Shown one piece after another: positions 48,378 through 60,581 of a DNA stretch of 64,000 bases; the first letter of the stretch is position 1; the number at the start of each line of letters is the position of its first letter. The notes beneath the pieces are model-generated. The model was not told the origin of the DNA and ran no database searches. It saw only the letters and a list, made by a program, of their open reading frames with translations. The stretch is taken from contig NC_135568.1 in NCBI RefSeq assembly GCF_964340395.1, forward strand, positions 4,507,803 through 4,571,802, in the 5' to 3' direction. Source of the stretch: Glandiceps talaboti (lineage: Eukaryota > Hemichordata > Enteropneusta > Spengelidae). A program made the position numbers and the translations under genes.

Positions 48378-48394
48378 GGGGGGGGGGGGGGGGT
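48378..48394. repeat. Poly-G run
   Basis: Seventeen G in a row. Length is probably unreliable in any assembly. A GCCTGGATTCTAGGCTATTG motif just after it resembles the one at 17297. Confidence 0.9.
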
Positions 48395-48966
48395 TGAATT
48401 CCTTAGATCGGTTCCCCAATCGCCTGGATTCTAGGCTATTGTTGAACTGTCTGATTGTATTGCCAAATATTTGACTAGGAAGCCAATGGGTAGATAATGT
48501 AGGAATTGACATGCCAGTCAGGATATGTAAATAAAATGGATTTAAATCAAATGTTAGATTGAAGAAGTAAGACAACTGCATGTTGTGTAATCTTTGTATA
48601 GCCTACGTGACAGGACTCAAGTCTTAAATAAGTAAGTCAGTGTTTGTCTACTACTTCTATTGTAGATAGATTTAATCAACTGAAGGTTTAATAGTTGAAA
48701 GTGAGATATACCAGTCAACTGAGAGATGTGTTTGTATACATATTGTGCACAGCCCAAGAATACCTGATTTGTTAACCTTACATGTACAATATAGGTCAGT
48801 CTGGGCTAGCCAGTTAGTAATGTGGCCTGGTGTAGGAATTAATGAATCCTTTCACATTTCAGTTGTTAACCCGTTTGTTCTTCAGGGGTTAGTACTAGCA
48901 CAGTGTATTGCTAGCATTATGTTACATTGGTCTTGGGTAGACGTTAACCCTTTCAGTTGTTAGCAT

Positions 48967-49037
48967 GTGCCAGTGCCAGTGCCAGTGCCAGTGCCAGTGC
49001 CAGTGCCAGTGCCAGTGCCTGTGCCTGTGCCAGTGCC
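48967..49037. repeat. (GTGCCA)n hexanucleotide repeat
   Basis: About twelve units of GTGCCA, two of them GTGCCT. The period of six keeps a frame open on both strands (Ala-Ser repeat), but no gene is implied. Confidence 0.95.
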
Positions 49038-49471
49038 AACCCAGTTAACATAGGTTGTATGCAGGCATTAACCCTTCCAGTTGCTGACCATGTACCTGTG
49101 GATGAAGAGTTAGTGCTAGCCTACTGCTATGTATTAAAGACCTTGGGTTTGTGTTTGGGCATTCTTGCAAGCCAGAGTACATATTTCTAATGACTGCAAT
49201 GAAATATGAAGTGAGCACATTTTGGATGATGCCACAAAGAGGCCTGTGGTTTATGACAATGGTGCTTGGCAGGTGATGGGATAAAACTTAAAAGGCGAAG
49301 GATAACACTGATTAACAGTACCACTGTTCACAGTCTCAATGGGGCATTTCAAGCAAGCCCTCTGGAGTGTGAGTACAATGTATGGTCACTTTGAAAAGTA
49401 AGCATAATTGTCTGGGGGTTTAGCAGCTAGATGAAGTGCTAGCTTGATGCAAGCCCAGTTGGTAAATCAGG

Positions 49472-49942
49472 CAATCAATCAATCGGGTGAATTTATAAAG
49501 CGCCAGTTTCTACTACGATGTAGAGTTCAGAGGCATTGTACAGTTAGAATGCTCTGGAGAACAGATATGTCTTAAAGTTCTTTTTGAAGGTGGTAACTGT
49601 TGGCTTTTGTCGTATTTCCAGTGGTAGTGCATTCCATCACAGACAAGTATTCTTAATTGTCTGTGATTCCATAGATGGAGTTCAGCACGTGAGAATGCAC
49701 GCCCGCCATACGACAGCAGTTTGTATTTGGGATCATGCAATAAACATTTGGCAGTTGATCAGAGTGTCCTGGGAGTTGGCTTCAAGTGAATTAGGTCAGA
49801 TATGTGGGTTCATTTGTAAGTGATCAATAAAAGTTTAAATTTGATTCTATCCTGCACTGGTAGCCAGTGTGGAGCTCTGTGTAGGATTGGTGTTATGTGA
49901 TCATACTTCTTGGCCCACATGATGATCCGTGGGCTATATTAC
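49472..49942 (-). mobile_element. CR1/L2-like LINE, decayed 3' end of the reverse transcriptase ORF
   Basis: Reading the minus strand from 49942 gives, in pieces, KKYDHITPILHRAPHWLPVQ with DRIKFKLLLITYK, then after two stops a segment with SYGGRAFSRAELHLWN, then after a frameshift NALPLEIRQKPTVTTFKKNF and KTYLFSRAF followed by a stop. This order (ITPxLxxLHWLPVxxRIxFKLLxxTYK, YGxRAFSxAxxxLWNxLPxxIR, FKxxLKTYLF) is the known C terminus of non-LTR retrotransposons of the CR1/L2/Jockey group. The short 3' tail, TTTATAAA...GATTGATTGATTGC, ends in a repeat of ATTG, as is usual for CR1-type 3' ends. In-frame stops and at least one frameshift show it is dead. The 5' part is absent, as expected from truncated insertion. 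It lies in antisense orientation to the host gene. Confidence 0.88.
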
Positions 49943-50185
49943 AAGAACCAAAATATAACTACATTTAGACCAGAAATATTTAAATATTTGTCATTTCGGT
50001 ACATATGTGCATGCTTCTAGACTTAATTAATGTTTTTGGGGTTTGTGGAGAGTGGGGTTGGGGTGGAGGGTTGCATGAGCATGTGTAACTTGCCAGATGT
50101 ATGTTACACAGTATTTACATAGCAGACATCATGGCAGAAGGGTCAGATCTGTGAACCATCAAAGTCGTCAGACTAACTTCTACAG

Positions 50186-50436
50186 CATGTACAGTGAAGG
50201 TGGATGTACATGTACAATTAAGTAGGAAACTGACACGGAGAACACAAATTTATCAGGAAAGGTCATCTTTGCTGGAGGAAACATTTGAATTCTCTTTCCC
50301 ATTTCCGATCAGTTCACCAAGGATAGTGTCATTAAAGATTAGAGGGAATGATCTGACAATGGGAAAGTTAAAAAGCTTGAAGGGAAGTACAAGTCTGACT
50401 GATAAGAGTACTTTTTGTAGTATACTCGCACACTGA
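50186..50436 (+). CDS. Possible C2-domain exon (uncertain)
   Basis: An open stretch reads CTVKVDVHVQLSRKLTRRTQ, then IYQERSSLLEETFEFSFPFP, then ISSPRIVSLKIRGNDLTMGK and LKSLKGSTSLTDKSTFCSIL before a stop. The order of a basic RRTQ strand, a LLEETFEFSFP strand and a VSLKIRG strand recalls C2 domains (KTKVxxKTLNPVFNETFEFxxP, then xLxxxVxD). This would be the C-terminal part of such a domain. A plausible acceptor (CTAACTTCTACAG) ends at 50185, which would make this a last exon with a stop at 50434-50436. Against it: the calcium-binding aspartates are not evident, no other exon of such a gene was found nearby, and the reverse strand is also open. It may be a nested gene, a pseudogene or chance. 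Confidence 0.25.
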
Positions 50437-51192
50437 TTTCCTTGAGTAATTACGTACAACACACCTATACAATATGTACACTTAAACATTTCATCCTCTA
50501 AATTGTCCACTTTTAACATTGATGTTGAGATATAGGACATGAAAGAATATAGTCTGCTTGCTGTTGAAGGTTATTGAACCTAATATCAGTACAACCATGA
50601 ATTTAAAAAAAAAAATTGTAAAATGTTCTCGGTCCAATCAAGTTGTAAATAGGTAACATTTCAGGAATATTCTTTCTAAGAGCTGAGTCCTCTCACTACT
50701 GAAAATTAAAAATGAAAACGAGTCATTGAAAATTTTTTTTCGCTTTGAAACATAACATTGCTTTGTTGGATTAAACATTATTGAATCATGAGGGGGTCTT
50801 TTTGTGGCTGAGCCCCTCCTCTTCCTCGCTAAGTCCAAGGAGTTTCATTTTCTATTCAGCTTCAATCTATTGTTGTCACCCCTCACTGATGATAAAATAA
50901 ACCATAAAATTTTATTTTATGACAAGGATATTATTATTATTGAAAGATGAATTTATTCAAGGTGAAATGAATCTAAAGAAAATCTACTAAAATATGACCT
51001 ATAATAATATATCATTTTATAATTTTATTACAGATGATTGTAGTCACATGGTATGAAAAGATTTATTTCAAATGATGTCACACATGAAAATAATCATTAT
51101 TCACTTTTAATATTCATTTATATGCAGTTATTTTGATATTGATTGTTATTGATGATTTGGATGAAAATCACTTCAGGAAAGGTTGCCTTTGA
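50437..51192. other. Intronic AT-rich DNA
   Basis: Nothing recognised. AATAAA-type words occur near 50893 but are expected in such AT-rich sequence. Confidence 0.45.
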
Positions 51193-51268
51193 AGTATGCA
51201 ATTTTAAAAACACTTACAAGTAAGTACGGAAGTTCCTTACTACTTTAGTGTTTTTGAAATTGCATACT
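51193..51268. mobile_element. Hairpin element, 76 bp
   Basis: AGTATGCAATTTTAAAAACACT pairs with the right arm AGTGTTTTTGAAATTGCATACT with two mismatches over 22 bases. The centre also pairs partly (AAGTAAG/CTTACT). A miniature inverted-repeat element. Size and shape also resemble a small-RNA precursor. Confidence 0.75.
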
Positions 51269-51389
51269 TATTTAAACATTAATTATTTTGGATATAAATT
51301 TGACTGTTAGGTTTTTTTTATAGGAATCATTGGAGAAAAGAAGGACTTCCATGATTCACGTGTTTTGAAGTTGCAAATTGCAAGCAACA

Positions 51390-51390
<1 letters not shown>

Positions 51391-51420
<30 letters not shown>

Positions 51421-51598
51421 CATACATACATACATAAATGTACATACATACATACATACATACATATATACACACATACTCACTCACATACATACAAACA
51501 CACACACACACATACACAAATACATACACACTCGCATATGCACACACATACACACACACACACACATACATACTCACACACTCACTCACACAAACAGT
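51391..51598. repeat. (ACAT)n microsatellite grading into CA-rich repeats
   Basis: About 20 ACAT units up to 51470, then irregular CACACAT and CACTCA sequence. Tyr-Ile-His-Thr frames are artefacts. Confidence 0.95.
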
Positions 51599-52947
51599 TG
51601 AAACACAGAGTATACAGTTGCAGACAGATATACACACATACCGGTATGTAGTTAATAAGAATGTAGGGGTTTTGATGGTACCCATAATGACTTGAGAAAA
51701 CGTTGACTCCGGTGATTCAAGTGTTTTGAAATTATAGGAATGTGATGGAAAAAAATAACTACAATTATTGGAGTTTCGTTTGGAATCACTTGAGAAAAGA
51801 TTGGCTTCGATGATTCAGTGTTTTGAATTCTAGTAATATGTAAATGAAGGTAAGACGTTGAATTTTAACAGAGAAGAAAAAGATGACTCATCAGTTATAC
51901 TTGATACTCTTCACCTTTCTCACTTCCTGAAGTGTATAAAAGACGCCGTTTTATTCACATATTGATCACTATCTAGCTGTAATGTATTTTCTTAGAATCT
52001 TGGGGATGATTAGCAACTACTAGTGACTCCTTAGAATTGATGAAAATTTACTACTTGTGTGAGATGCTATTAGATACAATAAATATAGATGATTATATTA
52101 AATATTGATATTAAATCGGATTGATGTATATCGGGAATTTTCTCAATTTTTTGGATATTTCATTTTCAAGAAGTCATGAATTGACTCTCTAGAACCCAAA
52201 GTTTATGAAAACTTCTTTATTTCCTGGAGTGGTATTCTCCTTTATTTTAAAGGACTATTTCAGTTTAGAGCATACAATGTATGTTTAAAATTTTTGAAAA
52301 TTGTTTGAAAAAATGGAAGTTCTCCCCTACAGTGTTAGAATGCAAGACAGGTGATAATGTTGCATATTGTTCATAACATGTGGTTGTTGAAAATCACAGA
52401 GAAACAGATTATGAATTATTTTATTAGAAACAAAATTATTGAAATTTCTAGGAGGTAACCTAGTCTTGGTAAAGCATTCATTATGTGCTATTTACTGAAT
52501 GCTGTCAAGCTATTTTCATCACTCATATTAAATTAAAATTCACTGATGACAAATGTCATCAAATATTATCAGTATGCATGGAGTAATCAGTAAATGAATA
52601 AAATATTTTCAATTTAATTTGGAATGTAAACAATGCCAGTGATGTGTCTGATAGATATTACAATAAAAATCAGTTGAACAGTAACAAGTCTGGCTGTACA
52701 ATAATCTTACTAAACATCACTACATTTTATCATATACTTCTTTTTACATGTATCAGCTGACATAAAAAAGTCTTACCAACTTTGTTGTTGTACATCCTCT
52801 TTGCTACATTTGGTGAACTACATGTACTACACATTGTAACAATGTATATATTTTCAAGCATGTTGGACTAAAATGTAACAAGTTTATGTAAATTTTTGTC
52901 CTGCTAAATGTAGATGTACATGCATAGCAATATTAATGAGATATTTG
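51599..52947. other. Intronic AT-rich DNA
   Basis: Short diverged repeats of GAAAA...TTGGCTTC(G/A)ATGATTCA(A)GTGTTTTGAA occur at 51335, 51698 and 51790. No exon recognised. Confidence 0.5.
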
Positions 52948-54770
52948 TTGAGTCAGATGACAAAGTATAACAATGTTACATAAATCATACCAGACAGTAA
53001 AATGTAGCAATGTTACATAAATCATACCAGACAGTAAAATGTAGCAATATTAGATAAATCATACCAGACAGTAAAATGTAGCAATATTAGATAAATCATA
53101 CCAGACAGTAAAATGTAGCAATATTAGATAAATCATACCAGACAGTAAAATGTAGCAATATTAGATAAATCATACCAGACAGTAAAATGTAGCAATATTA
53201 GATAAATCATACCAGACAGTAAAATGTAGCAATATTAGATAAATCATACCAGACAGTAAAATGTAGCAATATTAGATAAATCATACCAGACAGTAAAATG
53301 TAGCAATATTAGATAAATCATACCAGACAGTAAAATGTAGCAATATTAGATAAATCATACCAGACAGTAAAATGTAGCAATATTAGATAAATCATACCAG
53401 ACAGTAAAATGTAGCAATATTAGATAAATCATACCAGACAGTAAAATGTAGCAATATTAGATAAATCATACCAGACAGTAAAATGTAGCAATGTGAACAT
53501 TTTTATCAAGTCAGGTGACAAAATGTAGCAATGTTAGATAAATCATGCCAGACAGTAAAATGTAGCAATGTTACATAAATCATACCAGACAGTAAAATGT
53601 AGCAATATTAGATAAATCATACCAGACAGTAAAATGTAGCAATATTAGATAAATCATACCAGACAGTAAAATGTAGCAATATTAGATAAATCATACCAGA
53701 CAGTAAAATGTAGCAATATTAGATAAATCATACCAGACAGTAAAATGTAGCAATATTAGATAAATCATACCAGACAGTAAAATGTAGCAATGTGAACATT
53801 TTTATCAAGTCAGGTGACAAAATGTAGCAATGTTAGATAAATCATGCCAGACAGTAAAATGTAGCAATGTTACATAAATCATACCAGACAGTAAAATGTA
53901 GCAATATTAGATAAATCATACCAGACAGTAAAATGTAGCAATATTAGATAAATCATACCAGACAGTAAAATGTAGCAATATTAGATAAATCATACCAGAC
54001 AGTAAAATGTAGCAATATTAGATAAATCATACCAGACAGTAAAATGTAGCAATATTAGATAAATCATATCAAACAGTGAAATGTAGCAATATTAGATAAA
54101 TCATACCAAACAGTAAAATGTAGCAATATTAGATAAATCATACCAGACAGTAAAATGTAGCAATATTAGATAAATCATACCAGACAGTAAAATGTAGCAA
54201 TGTGAACATTTTTATCAAGTCAGGTGACAAAATGTAGCAATGTTAGATAAATCATGCCAGACAGTAAAATGTAGCGATGTGAACATTTTTATCAAGTCAG
54301 GTGACAAAATGTAGCAATGTTAGATAAATCATACCAAACAGTAAAATGTAGCAATATTAAATAAATCATACCAGGCAGTAAAATGTAGCAAAGTTAGATA
54401 AATCATATCAAACAGTGAAATGTAGCAACGTGAACATTTTTATCAAGTCAGGTGACAAAATGTAGCAATGTTAGCTTTCTATCAAGCCATACAATAAAAT
54501 GTAACAATGTTATTAAGATACAGTGTATTTATCAGGAGTAATGATATAATTTATTCAATGTTTTTTTTAGTAAGATTTTTGCTAAGCCAGACAATAAAAT
54601 GTAACAATGTTCGTAAGAATTTTGGCAACACAAACAAATAAAAATTAAAATGTAGCAATTTAGATATTTATCAAGCCAGACAATAAAATGAAGGAATGTT
54701 TGTAAGATTTACAGTAACCCAAACAAATAAAATATAGCTGCAATGTCATAAGATTTTTAGCAAGCCAGAT
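52948..54770. repeat. 37-bp minisatellite with higher-order interruptions
   Basis: The unit is ATAAATCATACCAGACAGTA followed by AAATGTAGCAATATTAG, 37 bp, present in roughly 35-40 copies, most of them identical between about 53050 and 54180. A distinct module, GTGAACATTTTTATCAAGTC AGGTGACAAAATGTAGC in outline, interrupts the array at about 53491, 53790, 54200, 54276 and 54428, each time followed by variant units (CATGCCAGACAG), so blocks of several units have been copied together. From 54480 the array decays into longer, diverged units (AAGCCAGACAATAAAATGTA) that look like the ancestral form. Confidence 0.95.
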
Positions 54771-55196
54771 GACGACTTCTTTGTACTCAACTGGATATTA
54801 GGAATACAATGTTCATCGCACAATATGGTGGAAAATTTGGAAATGACAGGTGGTAAATGATACCTCTGTACATTCACACAGTTTAAACAGTAAATAGAAA
54901 TTACCGACTCGACAGCCTGTCTGCCCAGACTGTTTTTTACCTCGTTATGCCCTCCAGTCATTTTTCTGATGATGAAAAATAAAATAAAGTGATATTTTTT
55001 TCTCTTTTAGTACAGCAATATATTGTAAAATCGTAAAATCAAGACTAGATTTAGAAAGCGCCTTGATTGACTACATTATAATCCTTTTAACACTTTGGCA
55101 ATAATTCTGTAAAGTGAAATAAAAAAATGATTGAATTTTACGACTGCCATTCTATCATAAATGATAGACAAAGGATGGCAGATATTGTGTTCACAT
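54771..55196. other. Intronic DNA with a small hairpin
   Basis: An imperfect hairpin, CTGCCATTCTATCAT...ATGATAGA...ATGGCAG, lies at 55144-55182, just before the MITE. No exon recognised. Confidence 0.5.
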
Positions 55197-55591
55197 TAGT
55201 CTAGAGTTCTAAACTGGTACAGTATTACGTTTCAAAAACTTCATTACTAATACCAGTCTAGTCATGCCGGTTGTTCAAACACAGAAATCTGTGCTCCCCC
55301 AACCGTGTTCATATAAACAGGATGATGTCACATCCCCACATGATTTTAGTTTAAACAGTCTGGAGATGGAGTCCTGGTTTGACATTTGCATATCAGTGCA
55401 GTCCTAGAAACGTTAGAAAGGTCAAAAACCTGTCAGTTTGTGATGGATTACTACTGACATGCACCTTTTGCGCTTCGTTCACCACAGGGGAGCACCACAA
55501 TTTAACATCTTTTGTAACCGTCATGACTAGACTGGTATTAGTAATGAAGTTTTTCAAATGTAATACTGTACCAGTTTAGAATTCTAGACTA
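55197..55591. mobile_element. MITE with ~70-bp terminal inverted repeats
   Basis: The left arm TAGTCTAGAGTTCTAAACTG runs to about 55266. The right arm (55520-55591) is its reverse complement, with about 5 mismatches across ~70 bases. The interior is ~250 bp and lacks a transposase. The + frame 55379-55579 covers interior and right arm and has no domain. A piece of the same terminal repeat lies at 17203. TA at the outer ends may be the target duplication, as in Tc1/mariner-type elements. Confidence 0.8.
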
Positions 55592-55882
55592 TGTTGATAT
55601 CAAACATTAGTTATTAAATACTATAGTCTGAAACAATGATAGTCCTGTTAGAAAGGTGAATTCACAGTACAGGGATGTTCTACTTGATAAACATTTGTGG
55701 TTTTTGCTTAGGCTGACCCACTGTCGTTAACCACAGCCCCTTTTACAGCAATGTCCAAGACACACTGCCAAGACGCACCATAGTGCCGCAGAAGAAATAA
55801 CAATTCTTGTTTGTAAGAATGAGGCTGACCTTATTTTTTGAATGTTTCTCATTACTTTTTCATAGCAACTATAGTGGTCAGT

Positions 55883-55922
<40 letters not shown>

Positions 55923-56465
55923 ATCTTCATTTTTCTTTGGCTCTACTTCTGATATCAAAAGCTCCATGTGGAAAAGCAAAGGAGGTGAAATAGGATGGAT
56001 GGTTGTTGGTCAGTACTCAATAATCACAATATCGAGAGAGAAAAAAGAAATACATTGAAGATTTACATTTATTATGGTATTTTATGATGTCCGAAATGAT
56101 TCATCCATGACTGTAGTCAAACACAGCAGTCTTACACTTTATGATTCAACTTTGTAAATATGAAATCTATAAGGTTATCTTATTAAAAACCACTTTACAT
56201 GTAGCAGACCTCAATATGAGTTGCATTTAAATAGTTATTAGATAGAATTGATTATATGTGTATATGTTATTACTAAATGAGGGAAAACATTACCACTCCT
56301 TAATAGCAAATAAAGAAATCAATATTTTATCTACCTCTGTTAATTTTACTCTCAGTATTGGTGACACTACAGAAAAAAATGTTACATGTATGTATGGTCT
56401 CTGTGGCTCAAGTTGTGAAAAATACACATGTAGACCTGGTGACATTAGAAGTGCTCAACACTCTG
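55592..56465. other. Intronic DNA with a 30-bp poly-A
   Basis: An uninterrupted A-run at 55890-55919. I looked for a processed retrocopy upstream of it and saw no coding resemblance. No exon recognised. Confidence 0.5.
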
Positions 56466-56575
56466 TATAGTGAAGTATGTACTACTGTACAGTGAAGTAT
56501 GTTCTGTACAGTGAAGTACATGTATGTTGTGTACAGTGAAGTATGTACATGTTCTCTATAGTGAAGTATGCTCGT
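56466..56575. repeat. ~22-bp degenerate repeats of (T/A)ACAGTGAAGTATGT
   Basis: Five copies of TACAGTGAAGTATGT or TATAGTGAAGTATG. Confidence 0.8.
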
Positions 56576-57555
56576 CAATAATATTTTCAACTTGACATTT
56601 CACTACCACACTGTCAGTGTTATATTGGTGACAGCTTCACTGTAATGCTTGTCTACAGTGTTGTTTTAATATTCAAGTTAATGATATTTTCAATGTATAT
56701 TTCACTGCAACAAACGCCAGTCATGTTATGTTGGTGACAGCTAGAATTCACTGTTATACTCACTATACATATCATAGTCCTAATTTATCTGCAGCAGTAT
56801 CCTCACTCCAGACCTACTGTATAGATGTATTAAAGTACTCAGACAATACGTGCATATGTATGTTACAGCTGACGGTACTGTATCAATTGTGTTCATGCTG
56901 TTGGATTGTTATAAAATCAGAACAGCTGCTGAATTTCTATTTTCAAAAAACAAAAACAAAATATGTCTGTAGTGTATGAATAAATAATTAGGTTTAAATT
57001 CAGGTTTTCTACTGAAATAATACACTTAATATGCCTAAAGCATACAAAACCTCACTCCCAGAGGTCGGAACTCTAAAATTTAAAGATAGGGAATATAGTG
57101 TAGGCAATAAAAAGGGAGAATAATTAAAGCAAGCTACAAGGTTTAATTTTACTGCAGAGTCATAAAACTTTACTTCAAGCTTTTATCTGTTTATTTTCAC
57201 TTTAATTTGTAATGGTTCTCATAAAATGGATATACACCACCAGAGACGGTAATAAATAGGGTATCAAATATGGCTGAACACAGTGCACTGGTGTCTGTAT
57301 GCTGAGTGGGAATGTACCCGTCGAAGACATTGGAGTTAATTCCTGGCTTGTTTTGGCTCATTTTGGGTTGGTTTTGGCTCGTTTAGGGTCGTTTATGGGT
57401 CGTTTGGCTTGTTTTAGATGGAAATACCAGACTTTGGCTCATTTGGGTCTTTTCAAAATTTATCAAAGACCCGGTAATAAATGTACAGTGTAGCATCTCA
57501 GAAAATATAGACCTATGGGAAGACTTACAGAATACACCTGTAAACAGCTGTGCAG
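56576..57555. other. Intronic DNA
   Basis: A diverged pair of CACTG...TCA(T)GTTAT(A)TTGGTGACAGCT segments (56607 and 56709) and a simple TTTTGGCTCGTTT-type stretch at 57350-57415. No exon recognised. Confidence 0.45.
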
Positions 57556-57905
57556 CTCCCAGTGAGATATCACTTGACCCTTTCAGTAACATTACTTTTC
57601 TCGCTAATAAAAAAGATGAAGAAAATTCATGTTTGTGTAACTTTTTTGTGCCCATCAAGTGATTTCAGACAGGAAGTAGATAGAAATGTCTATACATGTA
57701 AATTAATTCAAGTGTTAAATTTAGGGTGTAAATGGGACATTTTCCTGCCGAAAAGAAAGATGAAGAAAATGTCATTTCTGTGTAACTTTTTTTCTGCTGC
57801 TTCTGTCTGATTTTAGACTTGAGGTAGAGAAATAATATGTATTTATGTCTTCAAGTCTGAATTTAGGTGTGAATGTCATCATTTTTACAACAAATTCTGT
57901 CAAAA
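57556..57905. repeat. ~150-bp direct duplication, diverged
   Basis: AAAGATGAAGAAAATTCATG at 57611 and AAAGATGAAGAAAATGTCAT at 57757, each followed by TGTGTAACTTTTTT and a TGATTT(C/T)AGAC segment. Flanks continue to match for part of a further copy. Confidence 0.75.
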
Positions 57906-59029
57906 GAGTATGGATTTTTCAAAATGTCTGGTAATTACAATAAAATAAGGTAAGCATTAGAAGTCATAGTGAAATTATACAAATACCACTCACCACCTGT
58001 GACCTTTGACCTGACCTTACCTGCATCTGTTCTATTTGATCCACAACCTTCTGTCAAATAATGGAACTTAAAATTCTGTTTTTAACTTGTAGAATTTTTC
58101 ATTCAGATGTTTGATGGAAAATTTAAAAAAAAAAATAACTAAAAATGAAGGCTTCCATGTACATATTACTTTTGAGGGTGTTGACCTTTGTTGAACTTTG
58201 ACCTGTTCAGCCCTACTTCATGAATTGATGAAAGCCAGTCACTACACACTTAGAATTCCAAACTCTGACTTTACGCACCATGTCAAATGTTTCTACATCT
58301 ATGCAAATGGCTCTCAATATCTGAAATAACACACCTGATATTTACCAGCAACAAATTGAATTTGAGGAACCCTTTCAACAAAGATGCAATCACGTATATT
58401 CCATTTGCTGATGATGAGGAGAACGTAAGGTATTATTAAATTATGAAAGTAGGGTATACAATTGCATTAAGTATTACAAGGGTTCTTGTAATCCCACCGG
58501 AACTTGGCTATTCATAGAGATCTAACGTGTAACCTTTGTGAAAGTATTGCTACACCACTTGACATGGTTTTAACGCATAAAAGAACACTTGCTGTACATC
58601 GTGCGATTCTCATACATATTAGATTTCGTAATAATTAATTTCAAAGTTTTAATTTAATCGCAAAATACATGTATGTGGCAAATCTTCAGCAATAAGTTGA
58701 TTCAGTTGTTGTTGACTTTATGCACATCCAGTACCATGTAAAACGAATTCCTTATATGAGAATCATCATATTGAGTTCGATAAAGTAATGAGAAAATCTT
58801 TTGAAAAGCAATGAGTAATATAGGTCAAGAAAGTGTATAAGTTTGTATAGGAATCTAGCTCTTCATGTTGAGATAGGTATGCATTCCAAAGCAGACCTTC
58901 ATTTAGGAGTCTTGTATTACCTAAACAGCCGCGATCCCGACATGAGTCGGCAGAAAGGCGATTAACAAAGGGTAACCGAGGATACAGTCTGATGTGGTTG
59001 TCATGGTAATTACTATATGCCATAAATGA
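57906..59029. other. Intronic DNA
   Basis: Contains a perfect DR1 site (58000). The minus-strand frame 58766-59023 (85 codons) has no family features. Confidence 0.45.
58000..58012 (-). promoter_or_regulatory. Perfect DR1 nuclear-receptor site plus third half-site
   Basis: TGACCTTTGACCT, identical to 14609-14621, followed by another TGACCT at 58012. Further TTGACCT/TTTGACCT words at 58180-58203 suggest a small cluster. Confidence 0.4.
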
Positions 59030-60200
59030 GATAATTGATCAAGTTCAACACAGGTCTAATCTTCTTTGAAAGAAAGGGCATGTCTGTTTTGATGTGTTTG
59101 TGCACATTGTATTAGTTAATATCTCGAACAGAAAGCCATTTAGCCTAGGTTCACAAAGGATTATGCTTAGAGTAACTCATTTCCTTTGTATTATATATAT
59201 CCCATAATACAGGCACGTATTCAAGTTCAATGCAGGTGAACACATGAAAAGATGAATCCATTTTGAGTTTGTTCTGCTGTTTGTATTGCATACATAATAA
59301 AACCAACTTTCATTAAATTTCATATTATTAAAGGATATATGCTGAGATGTTTGTTCATTTTGTATTTGCAATATTTACTCAAGGTTCAATGCAGGTCAAC
59401 AGAGGGAAAGATTTTGAGATAATTGTGTTCACTTTCATTTTACTGAAAACATACATTTTCCAATAAGTGTTGAAACTGTTGAAAAGGCAGATATATTTTA
59501 CAGTTTTTTCACATACATGTATATTGTGTATATCTCGTACAGATACATTTGTAGTTTAACAAAGTAGACATTTTATCTCAATTCAATGTAGTTTAACAGC
59601 AGGAAAGGCAGATGCCTTTTAAAGTAGTAATTCTGTGAATTTGATTGTCTCGTCAGACAGGCATATACCCATGTAAATTCAAGTTACAGGTTAGCAGAAG
59701 GAAATACAATGTAGTTACAGTTTGTGGCAGTTGTTCTCTTTGTACAAAATGGTATACAATATTTGAAAGAGAGAGATACCGATTCAATAAAGGTTATAGA
59801 TACAAGTACATGTACATGTAGTGGACATTTAGTACAGTAACACATACATCTTAAGATACGTCAAGAAGTCAGAGACAGTTGTTTCCAAATTCAAGACGTT
59901 CACTTTTATTTTGAGGTGGTGGTTCTCTTTGTATAACAGCCAGAATCACTTATATCTTGAGACATTTCAAGAAGTCAGAGAGTTCTTTCCAAATTCAACA
60001 GACGAATGTCAAAAATCCATCCACATGGATGCCAGGCTAATATATTCTGACTTGCATTTTGAGGCAGTTACTCTCAGTACAACATACCAGTACATCTAGA
60101 AACAGATGTCCATTCAATGCAGGTTAACATAGTTACATCTTCAGATATGTCAAGAAGTCAGAAAGAGTGGTTTCAAATTCAAGACGTTCACTTCTAACAT
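59030..60200. repeat. Degenerate repeats of TTCAATGCAGGTxAACA and CAAGAAGTCAGA
   Basis: TTCAATGCAGGT or near variants occur at 59228, 59383, 59582 and 60112. AAGAAGTCAGAGA at 59863, 59969 and 60150. Strong divergence, irregular spacing of about 100-200 bp. The + frame 59911-60099 falls inside. Confidence 0.55.
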
Positions 60201-60580
60201 TTCCACTCTGCTGGTCAGCTGTCTGTCACTATCAGTGAGTTCTGCCATGTAGAAAATTGATATATTGTCATTTCAGCTGAAAATGATGGAATTTCTATGG
60301 AGACCTAGAGAGAGCAGGTGGTCGTACATCACTGCGGGATAAGATACAGTGTATGATGACATCAGAGGCCGTCTGGTTTACGTACACGGAATGACAGAAT
60401 GGCAAAGTCTGGAAAGTCAGTAGGGACATTTACAGACAGCACAATGGTTTGGGAATACTACATGTGTCTAAAACATGCCCAGAAAAAACTTAAATCAATC
60501 TCAAATGTGTGTTGTTGACTTATTGTATATTCACCGGGCAGTACATACATGTACATGTATACATTGCATTGTAGATACTT
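60201..60580. other. Intronic DNA, nothing recognised
   Basis: TACATGTACATGTA at 60545-60558. No exon seen. Confidence 0.45.
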
Positions 60581-60581
60581 A

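Noticed and set aside
52948-54500. CRISPR-like regular array
   Set aside because: Units are directly adjacent with no unique spacers, and the context is an animal genome. It is an ordinary minisatellite.
55890-55919. Poly-A as the tail of a processed pseudogene or SINE
   Set aside because: No coding or tRNA-like sequence could be found upstream, and no flanking direct repeat was evident.
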